Source: Aldehydirespirator sp965116865
GTDB taxonomy: Bacteria > Actinomycetota > Acidimicrobiia > Acidimicrobiales > Aldehydirespiratoraceae
Direction of reading: 5' to 3'
Assembly: GCA_965116865.1 (NCBI GenBank)
Contig: OZ220727.1
Span: 620,001-684,000, forward strand
DNA: 64,000 nt
This document shows, one piece after another, positions 16,912-25,304 of this stretch. Every line of letters begins with the position of its first letter. Positions within the stretch are counted from its first letter, which is position 1. The translations under genes and the position numbers were made by a program. The notes beneath the pieces were generated by a model. The model did no database searches. It was not told the DNA's origin and was given only the letters and a program-made list of their open reading frames with translations.

Positions 16912-18021
16912 GCCGTCGGTCTGCGTCCAACTCGGTTGTCGGTGCCGGGCGTGGTTCGGTGCTCTGACTCGTGGGGCGGTGGTGAGCCGTCGGTCTGCGT
17001 TCAACTCGGTTGTCGGTGCCGGGCGTGGTTCGGTGCTCTGACTCGTGGGGCGTTGGTGAGCCGTCGGTCTGCGTTCAACTCGGTTGTCGGTGCCGGGCGT
17101 GGTTCGGCGTTCTGACTCGTGGGGCGGTGGTGAGCCGTCGGTTTGCGTTCAACTCGGTTGTCGGTGCCGGGCGTGGTTCGGTGCTCTGACTCGTGAGGCG
17201 TTGGCGGGCCGTCGGTCTGCGTTCAACTCGGTTGTCGGTGCCGGGCGTGGTTCGGCGTTCTGACTCGTGGGGCGGTGGCGAGTCGTCGGTTTGCGTTCAA
17301 CTCGGTTGTCGGTGCCGGGCGTGGTTCGGCGTTCTGACTCGTGAGGCGTTGGCGGGCCGTCGGTCTGCGTTCAACTCGGTTGTCGGTGCCGGGCGTGGTT
17401 CGGCGTTCTGACTCGTGAGGCGTTGGCGGGCCGTCGGTCTGCGTTCAACTCGGTTGTCGGTGCCGGGCGTGGTTCGGCGTTCTGACTCGTGAGGCGTTGG
17501 CGGGCCGTCGGTCTGCGTTCAACTCGGTTGTCGGTGCCGGGCGTGGTTCGGCGTTCTGACTCGTGAGGCGTTGGCGGGCCGTCGGTCTGCGTTCAACTCG
17601 GTTGTCGGTGCCGGGCGTGGTTCGGTGCTCTGACTCGTGAGGCGTTGGTGAGCCGTCGGTTTGCGTTCAACTCGGTTGTCGGTGCCGGGCGTGATTCGGT
17701 GCTCTGACTCGTGAGGCGTTGGCGGGCCGTCGGTTTGCGTCCAACTCGGTTGTCGGTGCCGGGCGTGGTTCGGCGTTCTGACTCGTGAGGCGTTGGCGGG
17801 CCGTCGGTTTGCGTCCAACTCGGTTGTCGGTGCCGGGCGTGATTCGGTGCTCTGACTCGTGAGGCGTTGGCGGGCCGTCGGTCTGCGTCCAACTCGGTTG
17901 TCGGTGCCGGGCGTGATTCGGTGCTCTGACTCGTGAGGCGTTGGCGGGCCGTCGGTTTGCGTCCAACTCGGTTGTCGGTGCCGGGCGTGATTCGGTGCTC
18001 TGACTCGTGAGGCGGTGGCGA
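16912..18021. repeat. Tandem repeat, 74-bp unit, 15 copies, derived from the 3' end of the HIT gene
   Basis: Copies start at 16912 and recur every 74 bp; 15 periods end exactly at 18022, where the HIT gene's own 3' end (GCTGTCAGTCTGCGCCCAAC) continues the series. Each unit therefore carries a variant of the HIT stop-codon region (GCCGTCGGTCTGCGTCCAAC). Copies differ at a few positions (CGTTGG/CGGTGG, GTGGTTCGG/GTGATTCGG). Confidence 0.96.
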
Positions 18022-18025
18022 GCTG

Positions 18026-18430
18026 TCAGTCTGCGCCCAACTCGGCCCGCAGCAGGGCGGCGACCGCGTCCAGGTCGTCGGGGTCGGGGCTGGCGTCGGC
18101 TTGCGAGAAGTCGAGATGGGCCATCGTCGAGACGGGCACGACGTGGACATGCGCGTGGGGCACCTCGAAGCCGGCGATCATCAGGCCCACCCGGTCGGGA
18201 GCCAGTCCGGCCGACCGTTGGGCTGCGGCCACCCGGCGGGCCACCGCCGTCAGGTGGGCCACCGTGCCGGCATCGAGGTCGACCCAGTGGTCCACCTCCG
18301 CTCTGGGCACCACCAGCACATGGCCCCGGTTGAGGGGCCGCACGTCCATGAAGGCGACGCACACGTCGTCGCGCCACACGAACCGGCCGGGTATCTCGCC
18401 GTCGATGATCCGGGTGAAGATTGAGCGCAT
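18026..18430 (-). CDS. HIT family nucleotide-binding hydrolase
   Basis: 134 residues. HIT proteins hydrolyse or transfer nucleotides from NMP-phosphoramidates or dinucleotides. It starts MRSIFTRIIDGEIPGRFVW, typical of the family, and carries LNRGHVLVVPRAEVDHW and the catalytic HAHVHVVP motif near residue 97. Length is close to other HIT proteins. ATG at 18430 is supported by TACGAT ending 6 nt upstream. The stop codon lies in the seed of the 74-bp array downstream. Substrate is not predictable. Confidence 0.92.
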   Translation of the reverse strand: MRSIFTRIIDGEIPGRFVWRDDVCVAFMDVRPLNRGHVLVVPRAEVDHWVDLDAGTVAHLTAVARRVAAAQRSAGLAPDRVGLMIAGFEVPHAHVHVVPVSTMAHLDFSQADASPDPDDLDAVAALLRAELGAD

Positions 18431-18436
18431 TCGCTG

Positions 18437-18442
18437 ATCGTA
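18437..18442 (-). promoter_or_regulatory. -10 box TACGAT of the HIT gene
   Basis: TACGAT on the minus strand ends 6 nt before ATG 18430, giving a predicted leaderless transcript. Confidence 0.5.
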
Positions 18443-18518
18443 GGCTGAGGGGTCGAGCGGATGGGGAGCAGTCCATGTTGGAGCAAGCGATGCACCGGGC
18501 GAGGCCGTGGCCCGAGCG

Positions 18519-18626
18519 GCCTGTGAGCACACCGAACAAGAGCGGGAGCGACCCGAGCACCTCGTCGAGCACCACACCGCCGACGAGATCGCCTGTGAGC
18601 ACACCGAACAAGAGCGGGAGCGACCC
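18519..18626. repeat. R-S-R duplication, 36 bp repeat, period 72
   Basis: 18519-18554 and 18591-18626 are identical (36 bp, starting GCCTGTGAGCACACCG). The 36-bp spacer has a 7-bp stem CTCGTCG/CGACGAG (18561-18567 with 18581-18587). Sequence from 18501 on is related to the dispersed hairpin repeat at 32591-33140. Confidence 0.95.
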
Positions 18627-18629
18627 CGC

Positions 18630-18736
18630 TGCGATGCGGCGGACCTGCAGCTGTCGGCGCGGCAGTCATGCATGCCTGGGCTTTGACCCTTGTCATGACG
18701 TTGCGATGCGGCGGACCTGCAGCTGTCGACGCGGCC
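18630..18736. repeat. R-S-R duplication, 35 bp repeat, period 72, next to pgsA
   Basis: 18630-18664 and 18702-18736 match with one mismatch (TGCGATGCGGCGGACCTGCA...). The ~37-bp spacer has the stem GTCATG/CATGAC (18665-18670 with 18694-18699). Two independent units thus sit side by side in the HIT-pgsA gap. Confidence 0.93.
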
Positions 18737-18747
18737 GCTGAACGGCG

Positions 18748-19338
18748 ATGGCTGCGCCGAGAAGCGGCGAGGACCGGATCCTTACCGTCCCCAATCTGAT
18801 CTCGGCAGCCCGGCTGGCCTGCATCCCCTGGTTCTTGTGGCTGCTGTTCGGAGCGGAGGACCGCTGGGCTGCCGCACTGCTTTGGGGGGCACTGGGTGCC
18901 ACCGACTGGGTGGACGGCTGGTGGGCCCGCCGCTTCGGCTCGGTCAGCAAGGTCGGCAAACTGCTCGATCCGATCACCGACCGGGCCGTGCTGCTCGTAG
19001 GCGTGACGGCGGTCGGCATCGACGGCTCGGTACCGTGGTGGCTGGTGGTCCTGACCCTGGCCCGGGAAGGCATCGTCGCCGTGGCCGGGCTGGTGCTGCT
19101 GTCACTGGGCGCCAAGCCGATCGACGTGACCTGGTGGGGCAAGTGCGCCACTTTCGGGCTGTATTTCTGCTTCCCGCTCCTGCTGGCCGGGGCCTCCGAT
19201 TTCGGCGTGGCCGACGGCTTCAGGATTGCGGGCTGGGTGTGCGCGGCGCCGTCCCTCGTCTACAGCTACCTCTCGGCGGTGCAGTACATTCCGTTGGGCC
19301 GCGAGTCGCTGCGCCAAGGACGCGCTGATCGGGGGTAG
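18748..19338 (+). CDS. pgsA: CDP-alcohol phosphatidyltransferase (PgsA-like)
   Basis: 196 residues, integral membrane. The family joins a CDP-diacylglycerol lipid head to an alcohol, here most likely glycerol-3-phosphate. The signature DG(x2)AR(x8)G(x3)D(x3)D is present: DWVDGWWARRFGSVSKVGKL followed by LDPITDR, residues ~52-78. The N-terminus TVPNLISAARLACIP is typical of PgsA. Several hydrophobic helices follow. The final codons (RQGRADRG) fall in the first copy of a 72-bp array, so the natural C-terminus may have been altered. Cardiolipin or phosphatidylinositol-phosphate synthase are alternatives. Confidence 0.82.
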   Translation: MAAPRSGEDRILTVPNLISAARLACIPWFLWLLFGAEDRWAAALLWGALGATDWVDGWWARRFGSVSKVGKLLDPITDRAVLLVGVTAVGIDGSVPWWLVVLTLAREGIVAVAGLVLLSLGAKPIDVTWWGKCATFGLYFCFPLLLAGASDFGVADGFRIAGWVCAAPSLVYSYLSAVQYIPLGRESLRQGRADRG

Positions 19339-19668
19339 CAGGGCTTGTGAGTGGCGGTGTTTTTCGTGATGCGGCTGGCGCGTATCGCAGTTCGCGCTGA
19401 TCGGGGGTGGCAGGGCTTGTGAGTGGCGGTGTTTTTCGTGATGCGGCTGGCGCGTATCGCAGTTCGCGCTGATCGGGGGTGGCAGGGCTTGTGAGTGGCG
19501 GTGTTTTTCGTGATGCGGCTGGCGCGTATCGCAGTTCGCGCTGATCGGGGGTGGCAGGGCTTGTGAGTGGCGGTGTTTTTCGTGATGCGGCTGGCGCGTA
19601 TCGCAGTTCGCGCTGATCGGGGGTGGCAGGGCTTGTGAGTGGCGGTGTTTTTCGTGATGCGGCTGGCG
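19321..19668. repeat. Tandem repeat, 72-bp unit, 4.8 copies, starting in the pgsA stop region
   Basis: Copies begin CGCGCTGATCGGGGGT at 19321, 19393, 19465, 19537 and 19609. The first copy contains the pgsA stop (GGGGGTAG); later copies read GGGGGTGG. Confidence 0.95.
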
Positions 19669-19750
19669 CGGGCCCGAACTTCATGGTCAGCCGCCTGTGG
19701 AGTGGCTGACTCATTGAAGTTCATTCTCACGCTCGCTCTGCGGGCCCGCC
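19667..19750. repeat. Large imperfect palindrome
   Basis: GCGGGCCCG near 19668 and GCGGGCCCG near 19740 bracket a stem formed by GAACTTCATGGTCAGCC and GGCTGACTCATTGAAGTTC. A relative of its right arm is near 16850. It may be the end of a small mobile element; no transposase is attached. The rest of the gap to vapB (19751-19877) holds nothing else recognised. Confidence 0.6.
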
Positions 19751-19864
19751 AATGCACAGACGAGAAGACGGAGTGGGAGCCGCCAGCAGGGCAGCTTGCT
19801 CTGCCTCCGCCATAGACAGACGACAACGCGTTCTCAGAAATCACGGATCGGCCTGCCGGTGTAG

Positions 19865-19870
19865 TATGCT
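19865..19870 (+). promoter_or_regulatory. -10 box TATGCT of vapBC
   Basis: TATGCT ends 7 nt before ATG 19878. TAGTAT overlaps it at 19862-19867 as an alternative. The neighbouring GCATATGC is a perfect 8-bp palindrome that could be part of an operator for VapB. Confidence 0.45.
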
Positions 19871-19877
19871 CAGGCAT

Positions 19878-20120
19878 ATGCGTACGACCATCAATCTGCC
19901 TGACGGTTTGGGTGAGGAGGCCAAGCGGCAGGCCGCGCGGCGGGGCTGCACGTTCACGGCGCTGGTCGTCGAGGGCTTGCACCTGGCGCTGCACGGCCCC
20001 GCAGAGTCTGGATCGCCGGCGGAGCTGCCCCGCTACGGCGGAACGGGCGGGCGCCTGCTCGTCGATCTCGCCGACAAGTCGGCGTCGGCCGAAGCCCTCG
20101 ACGCCGACGGGCTGCGATGA
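19878..20120 (+). CDS. vapB: VapB-like antitoxin
   Basis: 80 residues. The N-terminus MRTTINLPDGLGEEAKRQAA is a ribbon-helix-helix DNA-binding segment, and RRGCTFTALVVEGLHLAL completes the fold. The C-terminus should bind and inhibit the PIN toxin encoded next. The stop overlaps the vapC start (ATGA), typical of type II toxin-antitoxin pairs. The pair lies among repeats and insertion-sequence relics. Autoregulation is expected for the family but not shown here. Confidence 0.88.
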   Translation: MRTTINLPDGLGEEAKRQAARRGCTFTALVVEGLHLALHGPAESGSPAELPRYGGTGGRLLVDLADKSASAEALDADGLR

Positions 20121-20560
20121 TCCTGCCCGACGTCAACACGCTCGTCTACGCCTTCCACCGCGACGCCACGAACCACGACCGCTACGCCGAGTGGCTCAAC
20201 GAAGCCTTGGCGGGCTCGGAGCCGGTTCTGCTGGCCGATGTCGTGCTCACCGGGTTCCTGCGGGTCGTCACCAACCGCAGGATATTCACCGATCCGGCAC
20301 CCATGGCTGAAGCGCTGGCCTTCGTGGAGGCCCTGAGAGGCTCACGCGCCGGTATGGTGCTGCCGTCCACCGACGCGGCCTGGCGGCAGCTGGCCCGCTT
20401 CGTCGGGAACGACTCCTACCTGGTCGGCAACCTTGTCCCCGACGCCTGGATCGCTTCGCTGGCAGTCACTGCCGGAGCCCGAGTGGCCACCGCCGACGCC
20501 AGCTTCGCACGCTTCGAGGGCCTTGCCTGGTTCGATCCTGGCCGCAGCCGCGGGGCCTAG
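20117..20560 (+). CDS. vapC: VapC-like PIN-domain ribonuclease toxin
   Basis: 147 residues. PIN-domain RNases cleave tRNA or rRNA using Mg2+ held by acidic residues. Asp5 in ILPDVNTLVYAF, Asp near 40 in LLADVVLTGFLRVVTN, and Asp residues in NLVPDAWIASLA and VATADASF form the expected acidic site. The second position is usually Glu in this family and here the nearest acid is Asp. The overlap with vapB suggests coupled translation. The target RNA cannot be predicted. Confidence 0.9.
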   Translation: MILPDVNTLVYAFHRDATNHDRYAEWLNEALAGSEPVLLADVVLTGFLRVVTNRRIFTDPAPMAEALAFVEALRGSRAGMVLPSTDAAWRQLARFVGNDSYLVGNLVPDAWIASLAVTAGARVATADASFARFEGLAWFDPGRSRGA

Positions 20561-20695
20561 TGTCCTGAGTGCCTAGTTGCGCGCGGTTGTGTCGTTGCGG
20601 TGGTCGGCGTCGCTGGCGGTACGCCGGTCGGTGAACAGTGGCCGGCTGGCGAGCATGCTCATGTCACTGTCTCGCGCCCCCTGACCGTCTGTGAG

Positions 20696-20872
20696 ACGCA
20701 CAACTACATCAAGAACGGCCGTCCCCTCCCAGGCGTAGCAGACCTCCGCGGCTGGACCGACAATTGGATCGGCAACCGCAACGAGTATCCGCACCCTTTC
20801 GTGTGGCGCATGACCGTCGACGAGATCTTCGGGACCATGGCAGTATATCTGCAACGTATTCTTCACTCGGGA
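20696..20872 (+). pseudogene. IS630-family transposase relic (C-terminal end)
   Basis: About 59 codons match the C-terminus of IS630 transposases: LRGWTDNWIGNRNEYPHPFV, then TVDEIFGTMAVYLQRILHSG. The DDE catalytic core is absent and the upstream frame is unrelated. No terminal repeats or target duplication were recognised. Confidence 0.7.
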
Positions 20873-20880
20873 CGCTGGGC

Positions 20881-20965
20881 GGCTGTTGAGCAATGCTGAT
20901 TCCGTGTGACGCGCAAGGCTCTGACTTGGGGTTTTGCGAGCGGAGATTGCCTTGTTCGGGGTTTG
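20881..20965 (+). repeat. Dispersed repeat, copy 1 (TTGAGCAATGCTGATTCC... type)
   Basis: The segment starting at about 20881 (TTGAGCAATGCTGATTCCGT, then GTGACG and GCTCTGACTTGGGGTTTTGC) matches the reverse complement of about 44165-44255. A shorter piece recurs near 53605-53630. It directly follows an IS630 relic here and lies near a tRNA and mobile-element genes at the other sites, so it may be an end or attachment region of a mobile element. Confidence 0.6.
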
Positions 20966-20977
20966 CTTGTCATTCTG

Positions 20978-23137
20978 CTAGGCGGGGGTGAACAGCGTTT
21001 CGGGCTGTGGGGGTGCCGCCGGGTTGATCGGGTCCGTCTCGGGCTTGTCCGTCGAGGGCGGTTCGGGTTGCCTGTTTCGTCGAGGAGGTCCGGGTCCGTG
21101 GTCCGGCGCCGGGTCGGGGGCGTGGGCGGGTCCGTGGTGGGTGCGTTCGGGCGGTTTGATGGTGTAGAGGCCGCGTCCGTCGGGAGCTTCCCGCCAGCTG
21201 TGGAGGTGCACTTTTTGGTGGCATCCCCAGCACAGCAGCATCATGTTGTCGATGTTCGTCGGCCCGCCTTGCGACACTGCTTGGACGTGGTGGCCCTGGC
21301 AGATCCACATGTCGGCTCCGCAGCCCCCGCAGGCCCCGTAGCGGGCCCGCAGCGCGTTGGTCTGGGCTTTGGTGGCGACCCGTTTGGAGTGGCCGTGCCA
21401 TAACGGCACACCCTCGCTGCTGAACACCACTCCTTTGATCCTCGCGTTGCAGAAGTGCTCCTCCAGCACGCTTCGGGGGATCACCTCGCCCCCGGCGATC
21501 TCCGCGAACGCCTCGGTGCCGTCAGCGCTGAGATGCTGCACGATGGTGATGTCCGCCGACGGCCGACCACCGCACCCGCACCTGCTGCCAGCCACGCCGG
21601 AACGACTGTCACCGACGCCTGCACCGGACCCGTTCTCGTGGCCGCCGCCGCGCTCGCCGGTGTCTGGGCCAGACCCGTCTGCGGCGCCGGCCGCGCCGCT
21701 GCGACCCTCGTCTGCGCCTGCACCGGACCCGTTCACGTGGCCGCCGCCGCTGCTGTCATCGTGGGACCCGTTCGGGGCGGTTGCCGCCTTGGTGCCGCTG
21801 CTGCCTTCGTGAGATCCGTTCGGGGCGGTTGCCGCCTTGGTGCCGCTGCTGCCATTGTGGGGCCCGTTCGGGGCGGTTGCCGCCTTGGTGCCGCTGCTGC
21901 CTTCGTGAGATCCGTTCGGGGCGGTTGCCGCCTTGGTGCCGCTGCTGCCTTCGTGAGATCCGTTCGGGGCGGTTGCCGCCTTGGTGCCGCTGCTGCCTTC
22001 GTGAGATCCGTTCGGGGCGGTTGCCGCCTTGGTGCCGCTGCTGCCATTGTGGGGCCCGTTCGGGGCGGTTGCCGCCTTGGTGCCGCTGCTGCCATTGTGG
22101 GGCCCGTTCGGGGCGGTTGCCGCCTTGGTGCCGCTGCTGCCATTGTGGGGCCCGTTCGGGGCGGTTGCCGCCTTGGTGCCGCTGCTGCCATTGTGGGGCC
22201 CGTTCGGGGCGGTTGCCGCCTTGGTGCCGCTGCTGCCTTCGTGAGATCCGTTCGGGGCGGTTGCCGCCTTGGTGCCGCTGCTGCCTTCGTGAGATCCGTT
22301 CGGGGCGGTTGCCGCCTTGGTGCCGCTGCTGCCATTGTGGGGCCCGTTCGGGGTGCCGGCCGCTTTGGTGTTGCTGTTGTCATCGTGGGGCTCGTTCGGG
22401 GTGGTTGCTGTTTTGGCGTAGATGCTGCCGTGTGAGGTCAGCGTGTCGAGGGCGTCGGCCATGCGTTGGTCGAGGGTGCGTTTGTTGTCGCGGGGGTTGC
22501 GCAGGTCCAGCCGGCGCAGCCGCTCGGCCTCCAACAAGAACCGTTTGCGTACCTTGGCGCCAGTCACCGGGTCGAGTTCGCCCCGCAGGTGCATCATCCC
22601 GTCGTCTCCGTTCCAGATGCCCAGCCGCCGCCGGGCCCGTTGGCGGCGGTACCGCTCCTCGGCGTCGTCGGGCTGGCGGCGAGCCGCCCAGCGGCCTGCC
22701 TCGCGGGCGAACTGCTCAGGCGACAGCACCGCTGCCTGCGCCAACAACTCGGCGTCTTGTTGCACCTGCTCGGCGTCGGTCTTGTCGCTCGTGGCGGCGA
22801 GCACCCTGGCGTTGGCCACCGAGATGTCGCCGTTCTCGACCGCGTCGCGCACCGAAGGCAACTCCTGCAGCTGCTTGGCGGTCCTGACATGGCCGGCGGC
22901 CTCGCGGCGCGGCAACCCCGCAGCCTGCGCCAGCGCGCCCACACCGCCGTCGCCGTGGCGCTCCCGCGTCGCCAGACCCCCGGCCGTGTCCGCCTGCAAC
23001 ACCGCCAACTGCCCACCGAAGGCCTTGCACTCTCCCAGCACCACCCGCAGATCCCCAGCAGGCGTCGCCGGATCGTTCACCAGCCGGATCAACTCGGCCA
23101 AGCCTTCCCGCACCCGTCGTGCTGTGCTCACAACCAT
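20978..23137 (-). CDS. DUF222/HNH endonuclease-domain protein with an internal 16-residue repeat
   Basis: 719 residues from ATG 23137; ATG 23170 gives 730. Residues ~1-240 resemble the DUF222 region common in actinobacterial HNH proteins (RREAAGHVRTAKQLQELPSV, NARVLAATSDKT, RRRLGIWNGDDGMMHLRGEL). About 12 copies of a 16-residue repeat follow, alternating GTKAATAPNGPHNGSS and GTKAATAPNGSHEGSS. The HNH nuclease motif is near the C-terminus: CGGCGADMWICQGHHVQAVS, NIDNMMLLCWGCHQKVH. These families occur in many copies in actinobacteria and are thought to be mobile; their substrate is unknown. The frame is intact, so it may be expressed. Confidence 0.8.
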   Translation of the reverse strand: MVVSTARRVREGLAELIRLVNDPATPAGDLRVVLGECKAFGGQLAVLQADTAGGLATRERHGDGGVGALAQAAGLPRREAAGHVRTAKQLQELPSVRDAVENGDISVANARVLAATSDKTDAEQVQQDAELLAQAAVLSPEQFAREAGRWAARRQPDDAEERYRRQRARRRLGIWNGDDGMMHLRGELDPVTGAKVRKRFLLEAERLRRLDLRNPRDNKRTLDQRMADALDTLTSHGSIYAKTATTPNEPHDDNSNTKAAGTPNGPHNGSSGTKAATAPNGSHEGSSGTKAATAPNGSHEGSSGTKAATAPNGPHNGSSGTKAATAPNGPHNGSSGTKAATAPNGPHNGSSGTKAATAPNGPHNGSSGTKAATAPNGSHEGSSGTKAATAPNGSHEGSSGTKAATAPNGSHEGSSGTKAATAPNGPHNGSSGTKAATAPNGSHEGSSGTKAATAPNGSHDDSSGGGHVNGSGAGADEGRSGAAGAADGSGPDTGERGGGHENGSGAGVGDSRSGVAGSRCGCGGRPSADITIVQHLSADGTEAFAEIAGGEVIPRSVLEEHFCNARIKGVVFSSEGVPLWHGHSKRVATKAQTNALRARYGACGGCGADMWICQGHHVQAVSQGGPTNIDNMMLLCWGCHQKVHLHSWREAPDGRGLYTIKPPERTHHGPAHAPDPAPDHGPGPPRRNRQPEPPSTDKPETDPINPAAPPQPETLFTPA
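21768..22350 (-). repeat. Intragenic tandem repeat, 48-bp unit, about 12 copies
   Basis: The unit (plus strand GGTGCCGCTGCTGCC followed by ATTGTGGGGCCC or TTCGTGAGATCC) alternates two versions and keeps the reading frame (16 codons). Near-identity of the copies suggests recent expansion and length variation between strains. Confidence 0.93.
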
Positions 23138-23364
23138 GCACACACCCTGCCACAGGGGTATGACATCCATAGACCCTCGCCGAAAAAGTCAACTGATTCC
23201 ACCGATATCAGCCGAGTCCACCAGCACCCACCGCAGCGCAGTGCCACGACAGACAGCCAACGGACACCCACAACACCCAAGGACCCAAACGCCAGATCGA
23301 GAAGCCCCCAGCCCCCCTCCGAGACAGCCGAAAACCCCAAACGCGACTCGCGGCACCACATGAG

Positions 23365-23820
23365 GCGTTCTGGTTGTCTGCGAGGGCCGCCGAGACGGTC
23401 GGAAGCCCTGGACGCGACTCGCGGGGCTATGTGGGGCGTTCTGGTTGTCTGCGAGGGCCGCGGAGATGGTCGGAAGCCCTGGACGCGACTCGCGGGGCTA
23501 TGTGGGGCGTTCTGGTTGTCTGCGAGGGCCGCGGAGATGGTCGGAAGCCCTGGACGCGACTCGCGGGGCTATGTGGGGCGTTCTGGTTGCTTGCGAGGGC
23601 CGCGGAGATGGTCGGAAGCCCTGGACGCGACTCGCGGGGCTATGTGGGGCGTTCTGGTTGCTTGCGAGGGCCGCGGAGATGGTCGGAAGCCCTGGACGCG
23701 ACTCGCGGGGCTATGTGGGGCGTTCTGGTTGCTTGCGAGGGCCGCGGAGATGGTCGGAAGCCCTGGACGCGACTCGCGGGGCTATGTGGGGCGTTCTGGT
23801 TGCTTGCGAGGGCACGGGGT
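23365..23820. repeat. Tandem repeat, 71-bp unit, seven copies
   Basis: Copies begin GCGTTCTGGTTG at 23365, 23436, 23507, 23578, 23649, 23720 and 23791. The unique flank at 23340-23364 (ACGCGACTCGCGGCACCACA) resembles the corresponding part of the unit, so the array grew from local sequence. The rest of 23138-23364 contains no gene I recognise. Confidence 0.95.
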
Positions 23821-23996
23821 TAGCGGTGTGTCGCGGGTTTGGTTGCGTGGTTGAGGGCTGCTTGCGCGCGTTTGGCTTTGTCGGTGACGGGTTGGGCTTG
23901 TTCTGTCCCGCGCAGTGGTTTGGGGCCGTGGTTCCAGTGCTGTGTCCATTGGTCGACGGCGTCGGTGAGTTCGGCCACGGAGATGAAAGTGAGCAT
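23820..23996 (-). pseudogene. IS630-family transposase relic (second type)
   Basis: About 58 codons match the extreme C-terminus of IS630-like transposases (ISVAELTDAVDQWTQHWN, then AALNHATKPATHR at the stop). The segment between them is altered. It continues in one open frame from the oxidoreductase relic to its right, so a chimeric 164-codon frame exists (24314 to 23820). It is not a working transposase. Confidence 0.65.
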
Positions 23997-24143
23997 TCCC
24001 CAACGACCACGAGAGAGCCCAAGCCGCCTAAACCAACACTCCAAGATTCGGGGGGAAGCCCACGGTGCCCAGGTGCCATGGCCCGAGGCGTCAACGCCGT
24101 TGCTTGACACGTGTGGGTGGTCGGCTCTCGCCCTGAAGCTGAA

Positions 24144-24314
24144 CCGGGCTGCGTCGGGTGCGAGCCCGAGGGCCGCTTCGCGTGAGGGCGGATGCGGGTC
24201 GGCCAGCGCCGTGACACGGGCTCCGAGCAGGTGCGCGGCGAGGTTGGCGATGTGCTTGCAGCCCATCATCCCGGCGCCGCCGATCACGCCGCAGCGCAGA
24301 TCAGACAAGCTCAT
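24144..24314 (-). pseudogene. Gfo/Idh/MocA-type oxidoreductase relic, N-terminus only
   Basis: ATG 24314 begins MSLSDLRCGVIGGAGMMGCK, the Rossmann NAD(P)-binding start of this family, followed by ARVTALADPHPPSREAA. Homology stops after ~57 codons and the frame runs into sequence leading to a transposase relic. The start overlaps the end of the ABC ATPase relic, so both once formed an operon, probably for sugar or polyol uptake and oxidation. Confidence 0.65.
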
Positions 24315-24798
24315 CGGACCTGCCGTCCCGGCTGAAGCGCAGCCGTTGCGCCGACCTCTCGACCCTGATGGATGGCTTGACCCTGTGGCCCCCGGACTCA
24401 TGGAGAGTGATGTCCTCGAGCCTCGCGATCATCTGCAGCGTGGTGGACTTGCCGCACGGTGCTTCCGCAGGCCGAGCAGGCGGAGTTGGCGGCTGCTCGC
24501 GATCATCTGCAGCGTGGTGGACTTGCCGCACGGTGCTTCCGCAGGCCGAGCAGGCGGAGTTGGCGGCTGCTCGCGATCATCTGCAGCGTGGTGGACTTGC
24601 CGCACGGTGCTTCCGCAGGCCGAGCAGGCGGAGTTGGCGGCTGCTCGCGATCATCTGCAGCGTGGTGGACTTGCCGCACCCCGACGGGCCCGCCGTCACC
24701 AAGAACTCCGCTTCCTTGATCTTCAAGTTCAGGCCGGTGACCGCCCTGAATCCGTTGTCGTGCGCCTTGTCGACGTCCCTCGGGGCGACGTCGGCCAT
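24301..24798 (-). pseudogene. Sugar ABC transporter ATPase relic interrupted by a 74-bp repeat array
   Basis: ATG 24798 starts MADVAPRDVDKAHDNGFRAV, then GPSGCGKSTTLQMIA, an intact Walker A region of MalK/UgpC-type ATPases. Immediately after it lie three 74-bp units, each containing another copy of CGKSTTLQMIA. After the last copy the frame continues RLEDITLHESGGH as expected for the family, then ends with a short tail (RLRFSRDGRSDELV) that could be the MalK C-terminus. The central ~280 residues are missing and a stop interrupts the array. Confidence 0.7.
24422..24679. repeat. Tandem repeat, 74-bp unit, four copies of R and three spacers, at a Walker A motif
   Basis: R (CTCGCGATCATCTGCAGCGT...) starts at 24422, 24496, 24570 and 24644. 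R is about 35 bp of coding sequence for GKSTTLQMIA on the minus strand; the 39-bp spacers are identical to one another. Three units add 222 bp, so removing them would leave the frame unchanged. Confidence 0.95.
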
Positions 24799-24908
24799 CG
24801 GTCTCCTCATGCGCGTGGCGAGCGTTCGCAACAGCACGACAACGCCTGCCCGGTCGACCGGTCGCGGGCCCGTGGCCGCGGGTGCGCCGCCTTGACGCTG
24901 CCATGGGG

Positions 24909-24914
24909 TAGCTT
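24909..24914 (+). promoter_or_regulatory. -10 box TAGCTT of the gcvH operon
   Basis: TAGCTT ends 6 nt before ATG 24921, suggesting a leaderless mRNA for gcvH-garA-merR. Confidence 0.5.
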
Positions 24915-24920
24915 CAGGGC

Positions 24921-25301
24921 ATGAACATTCCTGAGGAACTGCGCTACTCCACCGACCACGAGTGGGCTGTCGTCGACGGCGACGTCGTCCGCATCGGAAT
25001 CACCGACTATGCCCAGGACGCCCTCGGCGACGTCGTCTACGTGGAACTGCCTCAGGCGGGCGACCGCGTCGATCGGGGAGAAGAGTTCGGGGAGGTTGAA
25101 TCGACCAAGTCGGTCTCGCCTCTGTTCTCGCCGGTGAGCGGCGTGGTGAGCGAGGTCAACGGCGAACTGGACGGAGCCCCGCAGCGGCTCAACGAAGATC
25201 CCTACGGGGACGGGTGGATCTGCACCGTCACGTGCGACGATGCCGCTGAGTTCGACAGCCTGCTCGACGCGGACGGCTACAGGGACCTGATCGCGGGGTA
25301 G
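24921..25301 (+). CDS. gcvH: Glycine cleavage system H protein
   Basis: 126 residues. Its lipoyl arm carries the aminomethyl group between GcvP, GcvT and dihydrolipoyl dehydrogenase. The lipoylated Lys is in GEVESTKSVSPLFSPVSG; the N-terminus RYSTDHEWAVVDGDVVRIGI and ITDYAQDALGDVVYVELP are typical. The length is standard. It is followed after 3 nt by garA, the same order as Rv1826-Rv1827 in M. tuberculosis. gcvT and gcvP lie elsewhere in the window. Confidence 0.95.
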   Translation: MNIPEELRYSTDHEWAVVDGDVVRIGITDYAQDALGDVVYVELPQAGDRVDRGEEFGEVESTKSVSPLFSPVSGVVSEVNGELDGAPQRLNEDPYGDGWICTVTCDDAAEFDSLLDADGYRDLIAG

Positions 25302-25304
25302 AGA

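Noticed and set aside
16117..18021. CRISPR array
   Set aside because: The units are direct repeats about 72-74 bp long, but the intervening 'spacers' are identical from unit to unit within each array, the repeats are local gene-end sequence, and no cas gene is present.
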